Part shown: in pieces, positions 1 to 7,228 of the stretch
How positions within the stretch are numbered: position 1 is the stretch's first letter
Layout of the letters: the number at the start of each line of letters is the position of its first letter
Source: an uncultured Fidelibacterota bacterium
Lineage (GTDB): Bacteria; Marinisomatota; Marinisomatia; Marinisomatales; UBA1611
NCBI GenBank assembly: GCA_913041325.1
Contig: CAJWHU010000033.1
Location: 1-13,063 of the forward strand
Direction of reading: 5' to 3'
DNA length: 13,063 nt
The notes under the pieces: generated by a model
Told to the model about the DNA's origin: nothing
The model's database searches: none
What the model saw: only the letters and a program-made list of their open reading frames with translations
Program-made: the position numbers and the translations under genes

Positions 1-921
1 GTATACCAGAATGGAAAGAAAGACAAAATAAAAGGTTTACCGGATGTATACTATAGGGGTCAAGGGGGGCTACTTGATGTTGAGGTTCATCCAGACTATT
101 TTGAAAATAATTACATATACATTTCCTATAGCCAGCCTAAAGGGAGGACAGCATTTACGGCTATTGCCAGAGCACAGCTCATAGGTAATCGCCTTCAAGA
201 TTTCAATGTTATTTACTCAGCAAAAAGTAAGCACTTTTCAAAAAAATCAGTTCATTTTGGGAGCAGATTTGCGATATGGGGCGATTACCTTTTTTTTAGC
301 ATCGGTGATAGAGGTGAAAGAGAGGAGGCACAAGATTTGAATAAGCCAAATGGTAAAATACATCGTTTACATCTTGATGGGAGAATACCTAAAGATAATC
401 CCTACAAGTCAGAAGATGGAAAAACTAGCACAATTTGGTGTTACGGAAATCGGAATCCGCAAGGACTAGATTTTACAAAAGATGGAATTTTGTGGGAATC
501 TGAACATGGACCAAGAGGAGGAGATGAGCTAAATATTATTGAAAAGGGGCTTAACTATGGGTGGCCGAAAATAACTTATGGAATAAATTATATAGGTACT
601 AAGATTAGCGACTATACTCATTTAGAAGGCATGGAGCAGCCCGTATGGCACTGGACTCCGAGTATTGCTGTTTGTGGCATAAAAGTATATGAAAACGATT
701 TAATCCCAAGCTGGTATGGCGACATACTCGCAACATCACTAAAATATGAGTTTTTAGAAAGAGTGATTATAGAGGATGGGATAAGAACTGGCAGTGAGAA
801 AATTTATGATGCAGGCTCTAGAGTACGGGATGTTGAGATTTGTCCACGAGGTTTCGTTTATGTGGCGCTAGAAGATCCAGGTAGAATTGTTAAAATTGTC
901 CCTTTAAAAGCTGAATTTTAG
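1..921 (+). CDS. PQQ-dependent aldose sugar dehydrogenase (GSDH family), 5' truncated
   Basis: The frame is open from base 1 to the TAG at 919-921, giving 306 residues; the start lies outside the window. A TTG at 337 is inside the conserved domain and is not a credible start. Seen: GQGGLLDVEVHP near the left edge, HFGSR at about residues 85-89, the SIGDRGEREEAQ segment, PKDNPY, GNRNPQGLDF, and HGPRGGDELN at 169-178 followed by NYGWP. These are hallmarks of the glucose/sorbosone dehydrogenase six-bladed propeller family (the E. coli Asd/YliI type). Known for the family: PQQ-dependent oxidation of aldoses to lactones in the periplasm. The family is usually about 370 residues, so roughly 70 N-terminal residues, including any signal peptide, are missing. 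Its stop overlaps the stop of the convergent receptor gene by four bases. Confidence 0.93.
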   Translation, partial: VYQNGKKDKIKGLPDVYYRGQGGLLDVEVHPDYFENNYIYISYSQPKGRTAFTAIARAQLIGNRLQDFNVIYSAKSKHFSKKSVHFGSRFAIWGDYLFFSIGDRGEREEAQDLNKPNGKIHRLHLDGRIPKDNPYKSEDGKTSTIWCYGNRNPQGLDFTKDGILWESEHGPRGGDELNIIEKGLNYGWPKITYGINYIGTKISDYTHLEGMEQPVWHWTPSIAVCGIKVYENDLIPSWYGDILATSLKYEFLERVIIEDGIRTGSEKIYDAGSRVRDVEICPRGFVYVALEDPGRIVKIVPLKAEF

Positions 922-2942
922 AACTTTAAACCGACCGAATAATATCTTGATGGGGCTGGCTCATAGTATCTATCATTGTAAGCATTTATCCTGATATTAG
1001 AATTGTAATCAGTATCAAACACGTTACCAATATAGATGAATAAAGTAGTGCCTCGTTCAAAAATATTAAATACGTTTTCAATTTTTAAATTGGTTAACAA
1101 ATAACCATTACCTTCAGCAGTGTTATGATCATCAAAATAAACTTTCCCTGAGTAATAAATTTCAGCATCCACATTAAGATTGCTGGTTAAAGAATAAAGT
1201 ATATTGAACTTACCAAAATATCGTGGGATAGCGGGTAGGAAGTTCCCATTTAGAATATCTTCACCGTGACCAAATTTGATAAATTTATATTCAGCATGTG
1301 TATGTGTATATTGAAACTCCAACCTCTTATAAGGGTTGGTAGATAGCGAAAATTCTAATCCTCTCCTCTTAGTAATACCAGCATTTTTAAAATACGATCT
1401 ACCGGGTTCATCTTCTATCTCATATGGCACTATCTCGTTTTCGACCTTAGATTCGAAAAGAACAATTTCACCATGTCTTGCAAGACTATTTTCTATGAAA
1501 ATACCTAGTTCTCTAATTTGATTTCTTTGTGGTCTTAGCTCAGGACTATTGCCGGTCTCATAGAGTGTGGGAGTTTCAAAGTGTGTTGTGTAGTTTATGA
1601 AATATGAAAGCTGCTCGTTTATTTTATACTTATAACCAAGTAGTGGGGTAAAGTTTTGATAATCTGTATCATAGAATGTTTTCCCATTCTCCAAAAGCTT
1701 ATCATTTAGACTAGCTCTGTTATAATCAAATCGTAAGGCTGAAAAAATTTGATGAGCTTTATAGGATATCATCCATTGCAAAAATGATGCACTCATAAAG
1801 AACTTTTCTTCGCCATCGTATTTGATACTGCCTTTTTCTCCGTATATGTTATCAAAACGTTTTCTGTCATCAACCTGGCTGTTCATTTCAAACCCCAGCA
1901 TTATATTATTATGTATATCGCCAAAATTCTGTTGATAGATTATCTTAGAATCAAAACCATAATAATTTCTAAGCAAGGCAACTTGGCCACTGTTTTCAAA
2001 CGGTAATTTGTTGTTAAATACTCTGTGTAAAAACCAAATATTTGTTTTTAATAAGACCATACCATTCAAAAATTTTTCGGTCTTCAAGCTGACTTTACTT
2101 TGTGTTACTGATTCTCTGGAGTCATATAGCTGGTTTGCTGACCTTGCCATCTGCGGGTTTTCATTTTTTTGTTCAAGAGTAAGAGCACCTGGGTCGAGGG
2201 CGTAGGGACTATGAAGTTGATTTATTGATAGAACAAAATTTTCAAAAGCTTTTAATCCCCACTTTAATTGAAAATTGAAAATCGATGAATAAGAAGAACT
2301 GTGATCTCTGTGACCATTTTGATTTTGAACATGATACTGGAAGTTCCATTTTGCAGATTTATACTTGCGATTTATCAAGAAAGTAAAAGCTTTGTCATTC
2401 AAGGAGTTTATTATCATATTTGAATTTGTAAAGTTATATCCTCGTGGACTTTTGGATATAAAATTGATTGCTCCTCCAGAGGCATTGCCAAATAAGATAG
2501 AAGTTGAACCTCTGAAAACACTAACTTGCTCAAAATAATCCATTGAAATATTGTCTACCTGCCCCTGACCGTCAGGAGTAGATTCAGGTACTCCATCAAC
2601 GAGAATCTTTATTCCCCTGATTCCAAAATTTGATCTGGTACCAAACCCTCGTATTGATATTCTAGAATCTTGAACATTGTTATAGTCGCTCAATGCAAAA
2701 AGGCCAGGTGAATTTCTTAATACTTTATTTAATGAGGAACTTATTGTGTATAATTCTAATTTTTTACCGCTAATTAAAGTTTCTGATAGTGGATTTTTTT
2801 TGGATTGATTAATAGCGGTAACATTAATGGGTTCAAATTTAAACGCGACCGTATCAATATCACTATTTCCGTACTGGGTTTCAGATGCTAAACTTTCTGC
2901 ACAAAATAAAGCTACAAAAACTGATAAAATTTTTTCAATCAT
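918..2942 (-). CDS. TonB-dependent outer-membrane receptor, FecA-like
   Basis: This gene encodes a 674-residue receptor that should import a ligand across the outer membrane using TonB energy. The ATG at 2942 gives a normal signal peptide (MIEKILSVFVALFCAESLAS). A GTG at 2951 would add three residues; an AAGG sits close to that GTG, so the start is not settled. A plug domain spans about residues 40-165, with RISIRGFGTRSNFGIRG, LVDGVPESTPDGQGQ and VFRGSTSILFGNASGGAINF. A 22-strand-type barrel follows and ends in the aromatic beta-signal RYYSVGLKF. The plug sequence resembles the FecA/COG4772 group of iron-complex receptors more than SusC, and no SusD or carboxypeptidase-like N-terminal domain is present. 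It starts about 50 bases after the HELGH protein gene, so the two are probably co-transcribed. The ligand cannot be told from the sequence: iron complex, cofactor and oligosaccharide all remain possible. Confidence 0.93.
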   Translation of the reverse strand: MIEKILSVFVALFCAESLASETQYGNSDIDTVAFKFEPINVTAINQSKKNPLSETLISGKKLELYTISSSLNKVLRNSPGLFALSDYNNVQDSRISIRGFGTRSNFGIRGIKILVDGVPESTPDGQGQVDNISMDYFEQVSVFRGSTSILFGNASGGAINFISKSPRGYNFTNSNMIINSLNDKAFTFLINRKYKSAKWNFQYHVQNQNGHRDHSSSYSSIFNFQLKWGLKAFENFVLSINQLHSPYALDPGALTLEQKNENPQMARSANQLYDSRESVTQSKVSLKTEKFLNGMVLLKTNIWFLHRVFNNKLPFENSGQVALLRNYYGFDSKIIYQQNFGDIHNNIMLGFEMNSQVDDRKRFDNIYGEKGSIKYDGEEKFFMSASFLQWMISYKAHQIFSALRFDYNRASLNDKLLENGKTFYDTDYQNFTPLLGYKYKINEQLSYFINYTTHFETPTLYETGNSPELRPQRNQIRELGIFIENSLARHGEIVLFESKVENEIVPYEIEDEPGRSYFKNAGITKRRGLEFSLSTNPYKRLEFQYTHTHAEYKFIKFGHGEDILNGNFLPAIPRYFGKFNILYSLTSNLNVDAEIYYSGKVYFDDHNTAEGNGYLLTNLKIENVFNIFERGTTLFIYIGNVFDTDYNSNIRINAYNDRYYEPAPSRYYSVGLKF

Positions 2943-2992
2943 AAAAAACACAATGCCTTGTAGTTTCAGGCTGAGACCAAATCAATATTGTT

Positions 2993-4258
2993 TTAATCAT
3001 TTTTACGACTATTTTCAGTCCTATCGTCATTCAATTGGATGAAGAAACCTCCTCTCAATATAAACCCTCTCTTTAATTGCTCTCCTAGAACGTATCCGTT
3101 TGATTTATAACCAATATGAGCAGCTAATCCGAAGATATGCTCATTTTTAGTCAAATCGTAATTAATAGATGTAATTATTTGGCCTCCTAATCCACTAGCC
3201 TCTACAAGTTTATCATCTTGATAGAATTTGATATTGGGTTGATTCCAAATTTGTCCCGACAAATCTAATGATAATCTAGGATGAGGTTTTAAATTCCAAA
3301 CGCTTGCCTGTATTCTCCATGCATCAGGTAAGTCTGCATCTGAATGGCTCAAATTAGCATTGAATAGTATGGATTTAAACTTGAAGTAATTCTGATAAAC
3401 CAATTCTGGTCCAAAGGGGGTGTATTCAAATCTAAATCTCGGTAGATATTTAACGCTATTATTTAAGCTTATCATTTTTATTTCAGATGTGTTTCTCCCA
3501 TTTATCAAATAGTCATAAAAAACAGACTTTAATGCATAAAAATTCATTGGATCAGTAAATAAAGCTAAGAAAGAATATTTTCTCATTTTTTTACGCGTCA
3601 AAATCATCCCTCTGTTGGAATAAAGCTCATTCAAGTTTTTTCGATATCTATTTGGGTCACCAGCTTCGAGATTTATAAATGCTGTATAGCCAGGCATATC
3701 ATTGCTACTATACAAATAGGCGAGACCGTAATTATATTCAAATTTATAATTCAGTAATATGTTTTTCCGCATAATGTCTGAAAAGAACAAATTTATTTCT
3801 GAGCCACCAAGATTTATCATCAACTCTTGCTGCTCAGTAAATCTCAATGGACGATTTAATGTTATGAAAGAAAACTTGTTAGAAAATGGTGGAGGCCAAT
3901 TGTAAACAATTTTGTTTATTGAGCCACCAGCCTCAATCATTCGATAGCCGTGGCCGAGCTCGTGGTTCATCGTAAGCAAGTAATCAGTTATGATATAATT
4001 TGTAAAAAATAACTTACTAATTCGAAAAATAGGATGTGTTATTAAACTGAAATTTTCCTGAAAACCAAAATTTATTTTTGATGTGATTAATGAATCTACA
4101 TGATTATAAAAATAAAAAGCTGTGTTAAGATTTTCTGCTGTAACATTATGATAAAACTGTTTTTGGTAAATCACCTTATATTTTTGTTGTGCACTGATTG
4201 TGGTCACTTTAAGTAAAACGATAAATAGTATAAAAGACTTGTTTGCCAATTTAGCCAA
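2993..4258 (-). CDS. Envelope protein with HELGH zinc-binding motif and barrel-like C-terminal half, unknown family
   Basis: I do not recognise the family. The frame opens after a TAA at 4282-4280 and contains no ATG before the signal peptide. The start must be a TTG, at 4258 (421 residues) or 4249 (MANKSFILFIVLLKV, 418 residues); both give a signal peptide ending ISAQQ. Seen: MNHELGHGYRMIEAGG with H99, E100 and H103, an HExxH zincin motif. INLGGSEIN follows, with E154 a possible third ligand (inference). From about residue 270 there are alternating polar/aromatic strands ending in LRGGFFIQLN, like a small outer-membrane barrel. The protein could be a metallopeptidase facing or embedded in the outer membrane, or an inactive relative. 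The gene is 86 bases after the GH53 stop and about 50 bases before the TonB receptor start, so it may process or partner that receptor. Confidence 0.8.
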   Translation of the reverse strand: MAKLANKSFILFIVLLKVTTISAQQKYKVIYQKQFYHNVTAENLNTAFYFYNHVDSLITSKINFGFQENFSLITHPIFRISKLFFTNYIITDYLLTMNHELGHGYRMIEAGGSINKIVYNWPPPFSNKFSFITLNRPLRFTEQQELMINLGGSEINLFFSDIMRKNILLNYKFEYNYGLAYLYSSNDMPGYTAFINLEAGDPNRYRKNLNELYSNRGMILTRKKMRKYSFLALFTDPMNFYALKSVFYDYLINGRNTSEIKMISLNNSVKYLPRFRFEYTPFGPELVYQNYFKFKSILFNANLSHSDADLPDAWRIQASVWNLKPHPRLSLDLSGQIWNQPNIKFYQDDKLVEASGLGGQIITSINYDLTKNEHIFGLAAHIGYKSNGYVLGEQLKRGFILRGGFFIQLNDDRTENSRKND

Positions 4259-4344
4259 TGAAAAAACTAAAGCTCGTTTTTAGCCTACTACATTGAGTGA
4301 CAATTTTTTGATAATATGCTGGTACATTATGTTGCATAACAGAG

Positions 4345-5709
4345 TTATTTCAACAGTATCATTTTTCTAATTTCTCTTGATTTAGCAGTCTCAATTGAAA
4401 AAAAATATAAACCACCTGCAACTAATTGATTTTCATTGTCAGTAGCATTCCATTCTACTTTATGGTCTCCAGTGCGCTGGAAACTATTTACCAGTTGATT
4501 GATTTTACTGCCATTTATATCGTAAATCGTCACCCTTACAAAAGTTTCTCTATATATGTGATATTGTATCGTTGTTTTCGCGTTGAAAGGATTTGGATAA
4601 TTATAAAAAATATTTGGAGCAAAATTATCGATATCTTTAACCGATACGGTTTCATTATCAAACACTGATAGTGCCTCTAGGGATTCTCCTTCAAAATCGA
4701 AAAGAGTTTGATTTTCCCAGGGGCTTCCAAATTGATCTGTAGATATCCAATCAGGGGCCCAGTAACAAAGACCAAGCCCAAAAATATTTTCATTAACGAG
4801 ACTAACTAAATCATTTAGAAATAGTACTTGACCCTCCTCGCTTGCTTCGTATCCTGGGAGTAATTGAGTTTCCAAACCTAAAACGTTATGTGTGTTATCA
4901 TTCCATTGTAATGTAAAAGGGTACGCAGTTTCTAAAACTAAAACTGGCTTTTGAAATTGGTTTGAGAGGTTGTTAATGTTTTGTTCTAGATCAGCTAAGG
5001 TGCCATGCCACATAGGGTAGTAAGAGATTCCTAAAATATCAAAATCAATACCCTCTAACATCAAGTTATTAAAAAACCAATTGCCGCCACTGCTTACATG
5101 GGAAATTATTTTCAGAGTATCTTCAATATCTAGAGCACTATTAATTCCTTCAATGGCATTCGCAAATAAAGTTCTCAATTTTTCCCACTGAATTTCACTA
5201 TTAGATTCCCCACAAACATATCCATCAGGCCATAGGATACCACAATCTGTTTCATTACCGATTTGCACATATTTCGGTAATGTGTTTTGATTTTTTAATC
5301 TGGTCACTAACCCATGACTATATTGTCTTACGCTATCACATAGAGTCTCAAAATTTAAATCATCCCAAGCAGAGGGCTTATTCTGATTGGATGGATCTGC
5401 CCAAGTATCAGAGTAATGGAAATTAAGTAAGACATCAAGCCCGGCACTTGTTGCTCTTAATGCAGTTTCAAGGACCTCATTAGCGCTATTATAGTTTAAT
5501 GATGGCGTATGCCAAACTTTAACTCTTGCAGTATTGAAACCCTTACTTTTAAATAGTTCCATCGCATCTACTTGGTTGCCATCATCGTAGAAAAGTCCGC
5601 CATTTTCTTCCACTTGTCTTAGCATAGATATATCAACCCCTTTAATAAATTGATTCCCTTGAATAAAAGAAAGAATAACTAAAGGTAAAATAAAAACGTA
5701 TTTTTTCAT
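4345..5709 (-). CDS. Arabinogalactan endo-beta-1,4-galactanase (GH53) with T9SS-type sorting domain
   Basis: This gene encodes a 454-residue secreted enzyme expected to cut beta-1,4-galactan side chains of pectin-like or algal arabinogalactans. ATG at 5709 starts a signal peptide of about 18 residues. The GH53 domain covers about 21-345 with KGVDISML, RVKVWHTP, LLNFHYSDTWADP, VQIGNETDCGILWPDG and VLVLETAYPFT. By analogy with the family, E153 (in IGNE) is the acid/base and E260 (in VLETAYP) the nucleophile; both are present. Residues 368-454 form a separate C-terminal domain starting FYNYPNPFNAKTTIQY and ending REIRKMILLK. This is typical of FlgD-like T9SS sorting domains in the FCB group and suggests export across the outer membrane to the cell surface or medium. 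It is the first gene of a likely three-gene operon with the HELGH protein and the TonB receptor. Confidence 0.95.
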   Translation of the reverse strand: MKKYVFILPLVILSFIQGNQFIKGVDISMLRQVEENGGLFYDDGNQVDAMELFKSKGFNTARVKVWHTPSLNYNSANEVLETALRATSAGLDVLLNFHYSDTWADPSNQNKPSAWDDLNFETLCDSVRQYSHGLVTRLKNQNTLPKYVQIGNETDCGILWPDGYVCGESNSEIQWEKLRTLFANAIEGINSALDIEDTLKIISHVSSGGNWFFNNLMLEGIDFDILGISYYPMWHGTLADLEQNINNLSNQFQKPVLVLETAYPFTLQWNDNTHNVLGLETQLLPGYEASEEGQVLFLNDLVSLVNENIFGLGLCYWAPDWISTDQFGSPWENQTLFDFEGESLEALSVFDNETVSVKDIDNFAPNIFYNYPNPFNAKTTIQYHIYRETFVRVTIYDINGSKINQLVNSFQRTGDHKVEWNATDNENQLVAGGLYFFSIETAKSREIRKMILLK

Positions 5710-5723
5710 GTTTATGTTTACTA

Positions 5724-5733
5724 ATTGATCAAT
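5724..5733. repeat. 10-bp perfect palindrome upstream of the GH53 gene
   Basis: ATTGATCAAT lies 14 bases upstream of the GH53 ATG. It could be an operator half of a regulator site. It resembles the TTGATTAATCAA palindrome in front of the GH3 gene. Short AT-rich palindromes are frequent by chance, so support is weak. Confidence 0.25.
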
Positions 5734-5781
5734 AATAAAAAAATAAAATGGCGTAAGGATTAATAAAAGTCTGGATTGATC

Positions 5782-6072
5782 CTAAAATAATAAAATTATC
5801 AAAGATATTATAGAACTCTCCATTGATTGAATTTGGTCAATTGGGAATTTTTGTGTATTCCCATCATTTAGATCAGTTATATAAATAGTATCTCTAGATG
5901 CATTTATTAGCTCACCTTGGTTTTCGCCCCTAAGTATTCCATATGTAACGATATTACTTCGATAAGGAATAAATGCTTCAAATCATTCTTTCTTTAATTT
6001 ATGCCCGCCATATTTTCTGCTTCCAAATAAAATATTTATGGATAGAAGAATTATAAGTTCTAGTTTTTTCAT
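5782..6072 (-). pseudogene. Small secreted or lipoprotein-like gene interrupted by an in-frame TGA
   Basis: ATG at 6072 begins a signal-like peptide (MKKLELIILLSINILFG). After 29 codons there is a TGA at 5985-5983, and the same frame then stays open for 66 codons to a TAG at 5784-5782. The second part has sensible protein character, with GELINASRDTIYITDL and KFPIDQIQSME, as in short beta-rich envelope proteins. The residue after ILFG is Ser (AGC) where a lipobox Cys would fit, one base from TGC; this hints at further decay. No Cys lies near the TGA, so no redox motif would form with selenocysteine. A hairpin about 29 bases downstream has the loop UAUCG, without a leading G. I read it as a TGG-to-TGA nonsense change in a nonessential gene; a sequencing error is possible. 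Confidence 0.5.
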
Positions 6073-6124
6073 AGGATAATAAATTAACAATAATTTTGAA
6101 AATTCAGTTTGCGACCCCTAATTT

Positions 6125-6253
6125 TCAGTCAGTGGCAGTGGGAAGAATCACTCTCCATTGTATTGAGTTGGTTCTTTGAGCCATCTTCTCACTGCTGTTG
6201 TATTCGTCTTCAATAATTTTAGTCATACGGAAGCTCCATCCATCATCTTCCAA
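6125..6253 (-). pseudogene. Short remnant ORF, no recognisable family
   Basis: The frame following a TAA reads LEDDGWSFRM, then TKIIEDEYNSSEKMAQ, and ends RVILPTATD before TGA at 6127-6125, 42 codons in all. There is no ATG before codon 10. It sits between the stop of the nitroreductase and the broken gene at 5782-6072, in the only stretch over 300 bases that lacks an intact gene (5710-6274). Its composition (two Trp, many charged residues) looks more protein-like than random AT-rich DNA, so it may be the tail of a decayed gene. It could equally be chance; no function is assigned. Confidence 0.22.
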
Positions 6254-6274
6254 TTAACTTATGTATCATGATGA

Positions 6275-6832
6275 CTAGCTCCACTTGCTGACATAGTCTT
6301 TTATATTGATTTTCGGAAGCTTTTTGACTTCTCCACTGATAGTTCCGGTGTATATATAACCTAAGATCCATTCATTCTCGGCTATATTAAAATATGAATT
6401 AATTTCTTTGTTTAAAGAAAAAATACCTGTTCTCCATATCGCACCATATTTTAATGCATGCAAAGATAATAAAATATTTTGAGCTGCTGCCGCGGTGGAA
6501 AGCTTTTGCTCAATTACTGGGACTTTAGGATGTTCTTTAATATTACATACGAGAATGATAATCATCGGTGCTCTGTAAGGAGCATTTTTGTACTTGCTGA
6601 GTTTATTATTATCCAATTCATTAAGATGATTTTTTGAATATTCTAGAAATATTTTAGATAATTTATCTAATCCTTTACCTGTTACCTCGATGAAGCGAGA
6701 GGGATTTAGCCTTGCATGATCAGGCGCCCGTAGAGCTGATCTATAAACTATTCTCATTTCTTCTGGAGTTGGAGCGGGCTCTATTAGCTTTGAGTGTGAA
6801 TTTCTTGATGTTATGTTTTTTATTGCTTCCAT
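6275..6832 (-). CDS. Nitroreductase-family FMN oxidoreductase, YdjA-like
   Basis: This gene encodes a 185-residue protein of the small single-domain nitroreductase class, which uses FMN and NAD(P)H to reduce nitro compounds or quinones in the cytoplasm; the physiological substrate is unknown. Seen: MEAIKNITSRNS at the start, EPAPTPEEM, SALRAPDHARLNPSRF at about 32-47, KNAPYRAPMIIILV, HPKVPVIEQKLSTAAAAQN and GAIWRTGIFS. The order and spacing match E. coli YdjA (EPAPT, RAPDH, NAPFRAPLII, KVPRWEQ, GIWRSG). I chose the ATG at 6832 because it aligns with the YdjA start; an ATG at 6844 adds only MGHF. The stop is TAG at 6277-6275. About 100 bases separate it from the small membrane protein upstream. 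No clear terminator is visible. Confidence 0.92.
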   Translation of the reverse strand: MEAIKNITSRNSHSKLIEPAPTPEEMRIVYRSALRAPDHARLNPSRFIEVTGKGLDKLSKIFLEYSKNHLNELDNNKLSKYKNAPYRAPMIIILVCNIKEHPKVPVIEQKLSTAAAAQNILLSLHALKYGAIWRTGIFSLNKEINSYFNIAENEWILGYIYTGTISGEVKKLPKINIKDYVSKWS

Positions 6833-6936
6833 AAAATGACCCATTCTGCTTATTTAATGAAATTGTGATTCAAGAATTTAAAATAAAAAAGAATTAATGA
6901 TTAAAACAGGTTTCTTAGGTACAGATCATAAAAGAT

Positions 6937-7194
6937 TTAAAAGAGGGCTAATGAATAGCCGTATAATTTGCTTATGAGAATACCAGTACAAATCATTGAC
7001 AAAAAAATTATTGAGATTTTAATAGCAGAGGGCATACTCTTTTTAAAGATTATAGCTAAAATTATTCCGCTGGTTAGTAGAACTGCTATCAAATATCTAG
7101 TTCTCACGAACAATATTTCATCAAAATATGATAAACCTAATAACAGCCCAGCAACATATATAAGAAAAACAGGCTCATCTCTAATTATTACCAT
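6937..7194 (-). CDS. Small three-segment membrane protein, unknown function
   Basis: This 85-residue protein starts at ATG 7194 and ends with TAA. It has three hydrophobic stretches: FLIYVAGLLLGLSYF at about 10-24, YLIAVLLTSGIILAIIF at about 34-50 and AIKISIIFLSMICTGILI at about 57-74. Charged residues sit in the connecting loops. I do not recognise a family. An overlapping ORF on the other strand (6968-7201) is less protein-like. The gene starts 34 bases after the GH3 stop, so it may be the last part of that transcript. It is probably an inner-membrane protein; nothing in it suggests a reaction. Confidence 0.55.
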   Translation of the reverse strand: MVIIRDEPVFLIYVAGLLLGLSYFDEILFVRTRYLIAVLLTSGIILAIIFKKSMPSAIKISIIFLSMICTGILISKLYGYSLALF

Positions 7195-7228
7195 ATCTTA
7201 AATTGGAAGTAAGTAAGTATAGATTTTC

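Noticed and set aside
1336..3042. Small + strand ORFs inside the TonB receptor gene (1336-1521, 2008-2205, 2827-3042)
   Set aside because: They are antisense shadows of a clear receptor coding sequence and show no protein features.
5953..5985. SECIS-like hairpin (GUAA/UUAC) after the TGA of the broken gene
   Set aside because: The loop UAUCG lacks a G in its first two bases, the stem is weak, and no redox partner Cys is nearby.
6968..7201. 77-residue ORF on the + strand
   Set aside because: It overlaps the minus-strand membrane protein almost fully, has no recognisable features, and points against all neighbours except the first gene.
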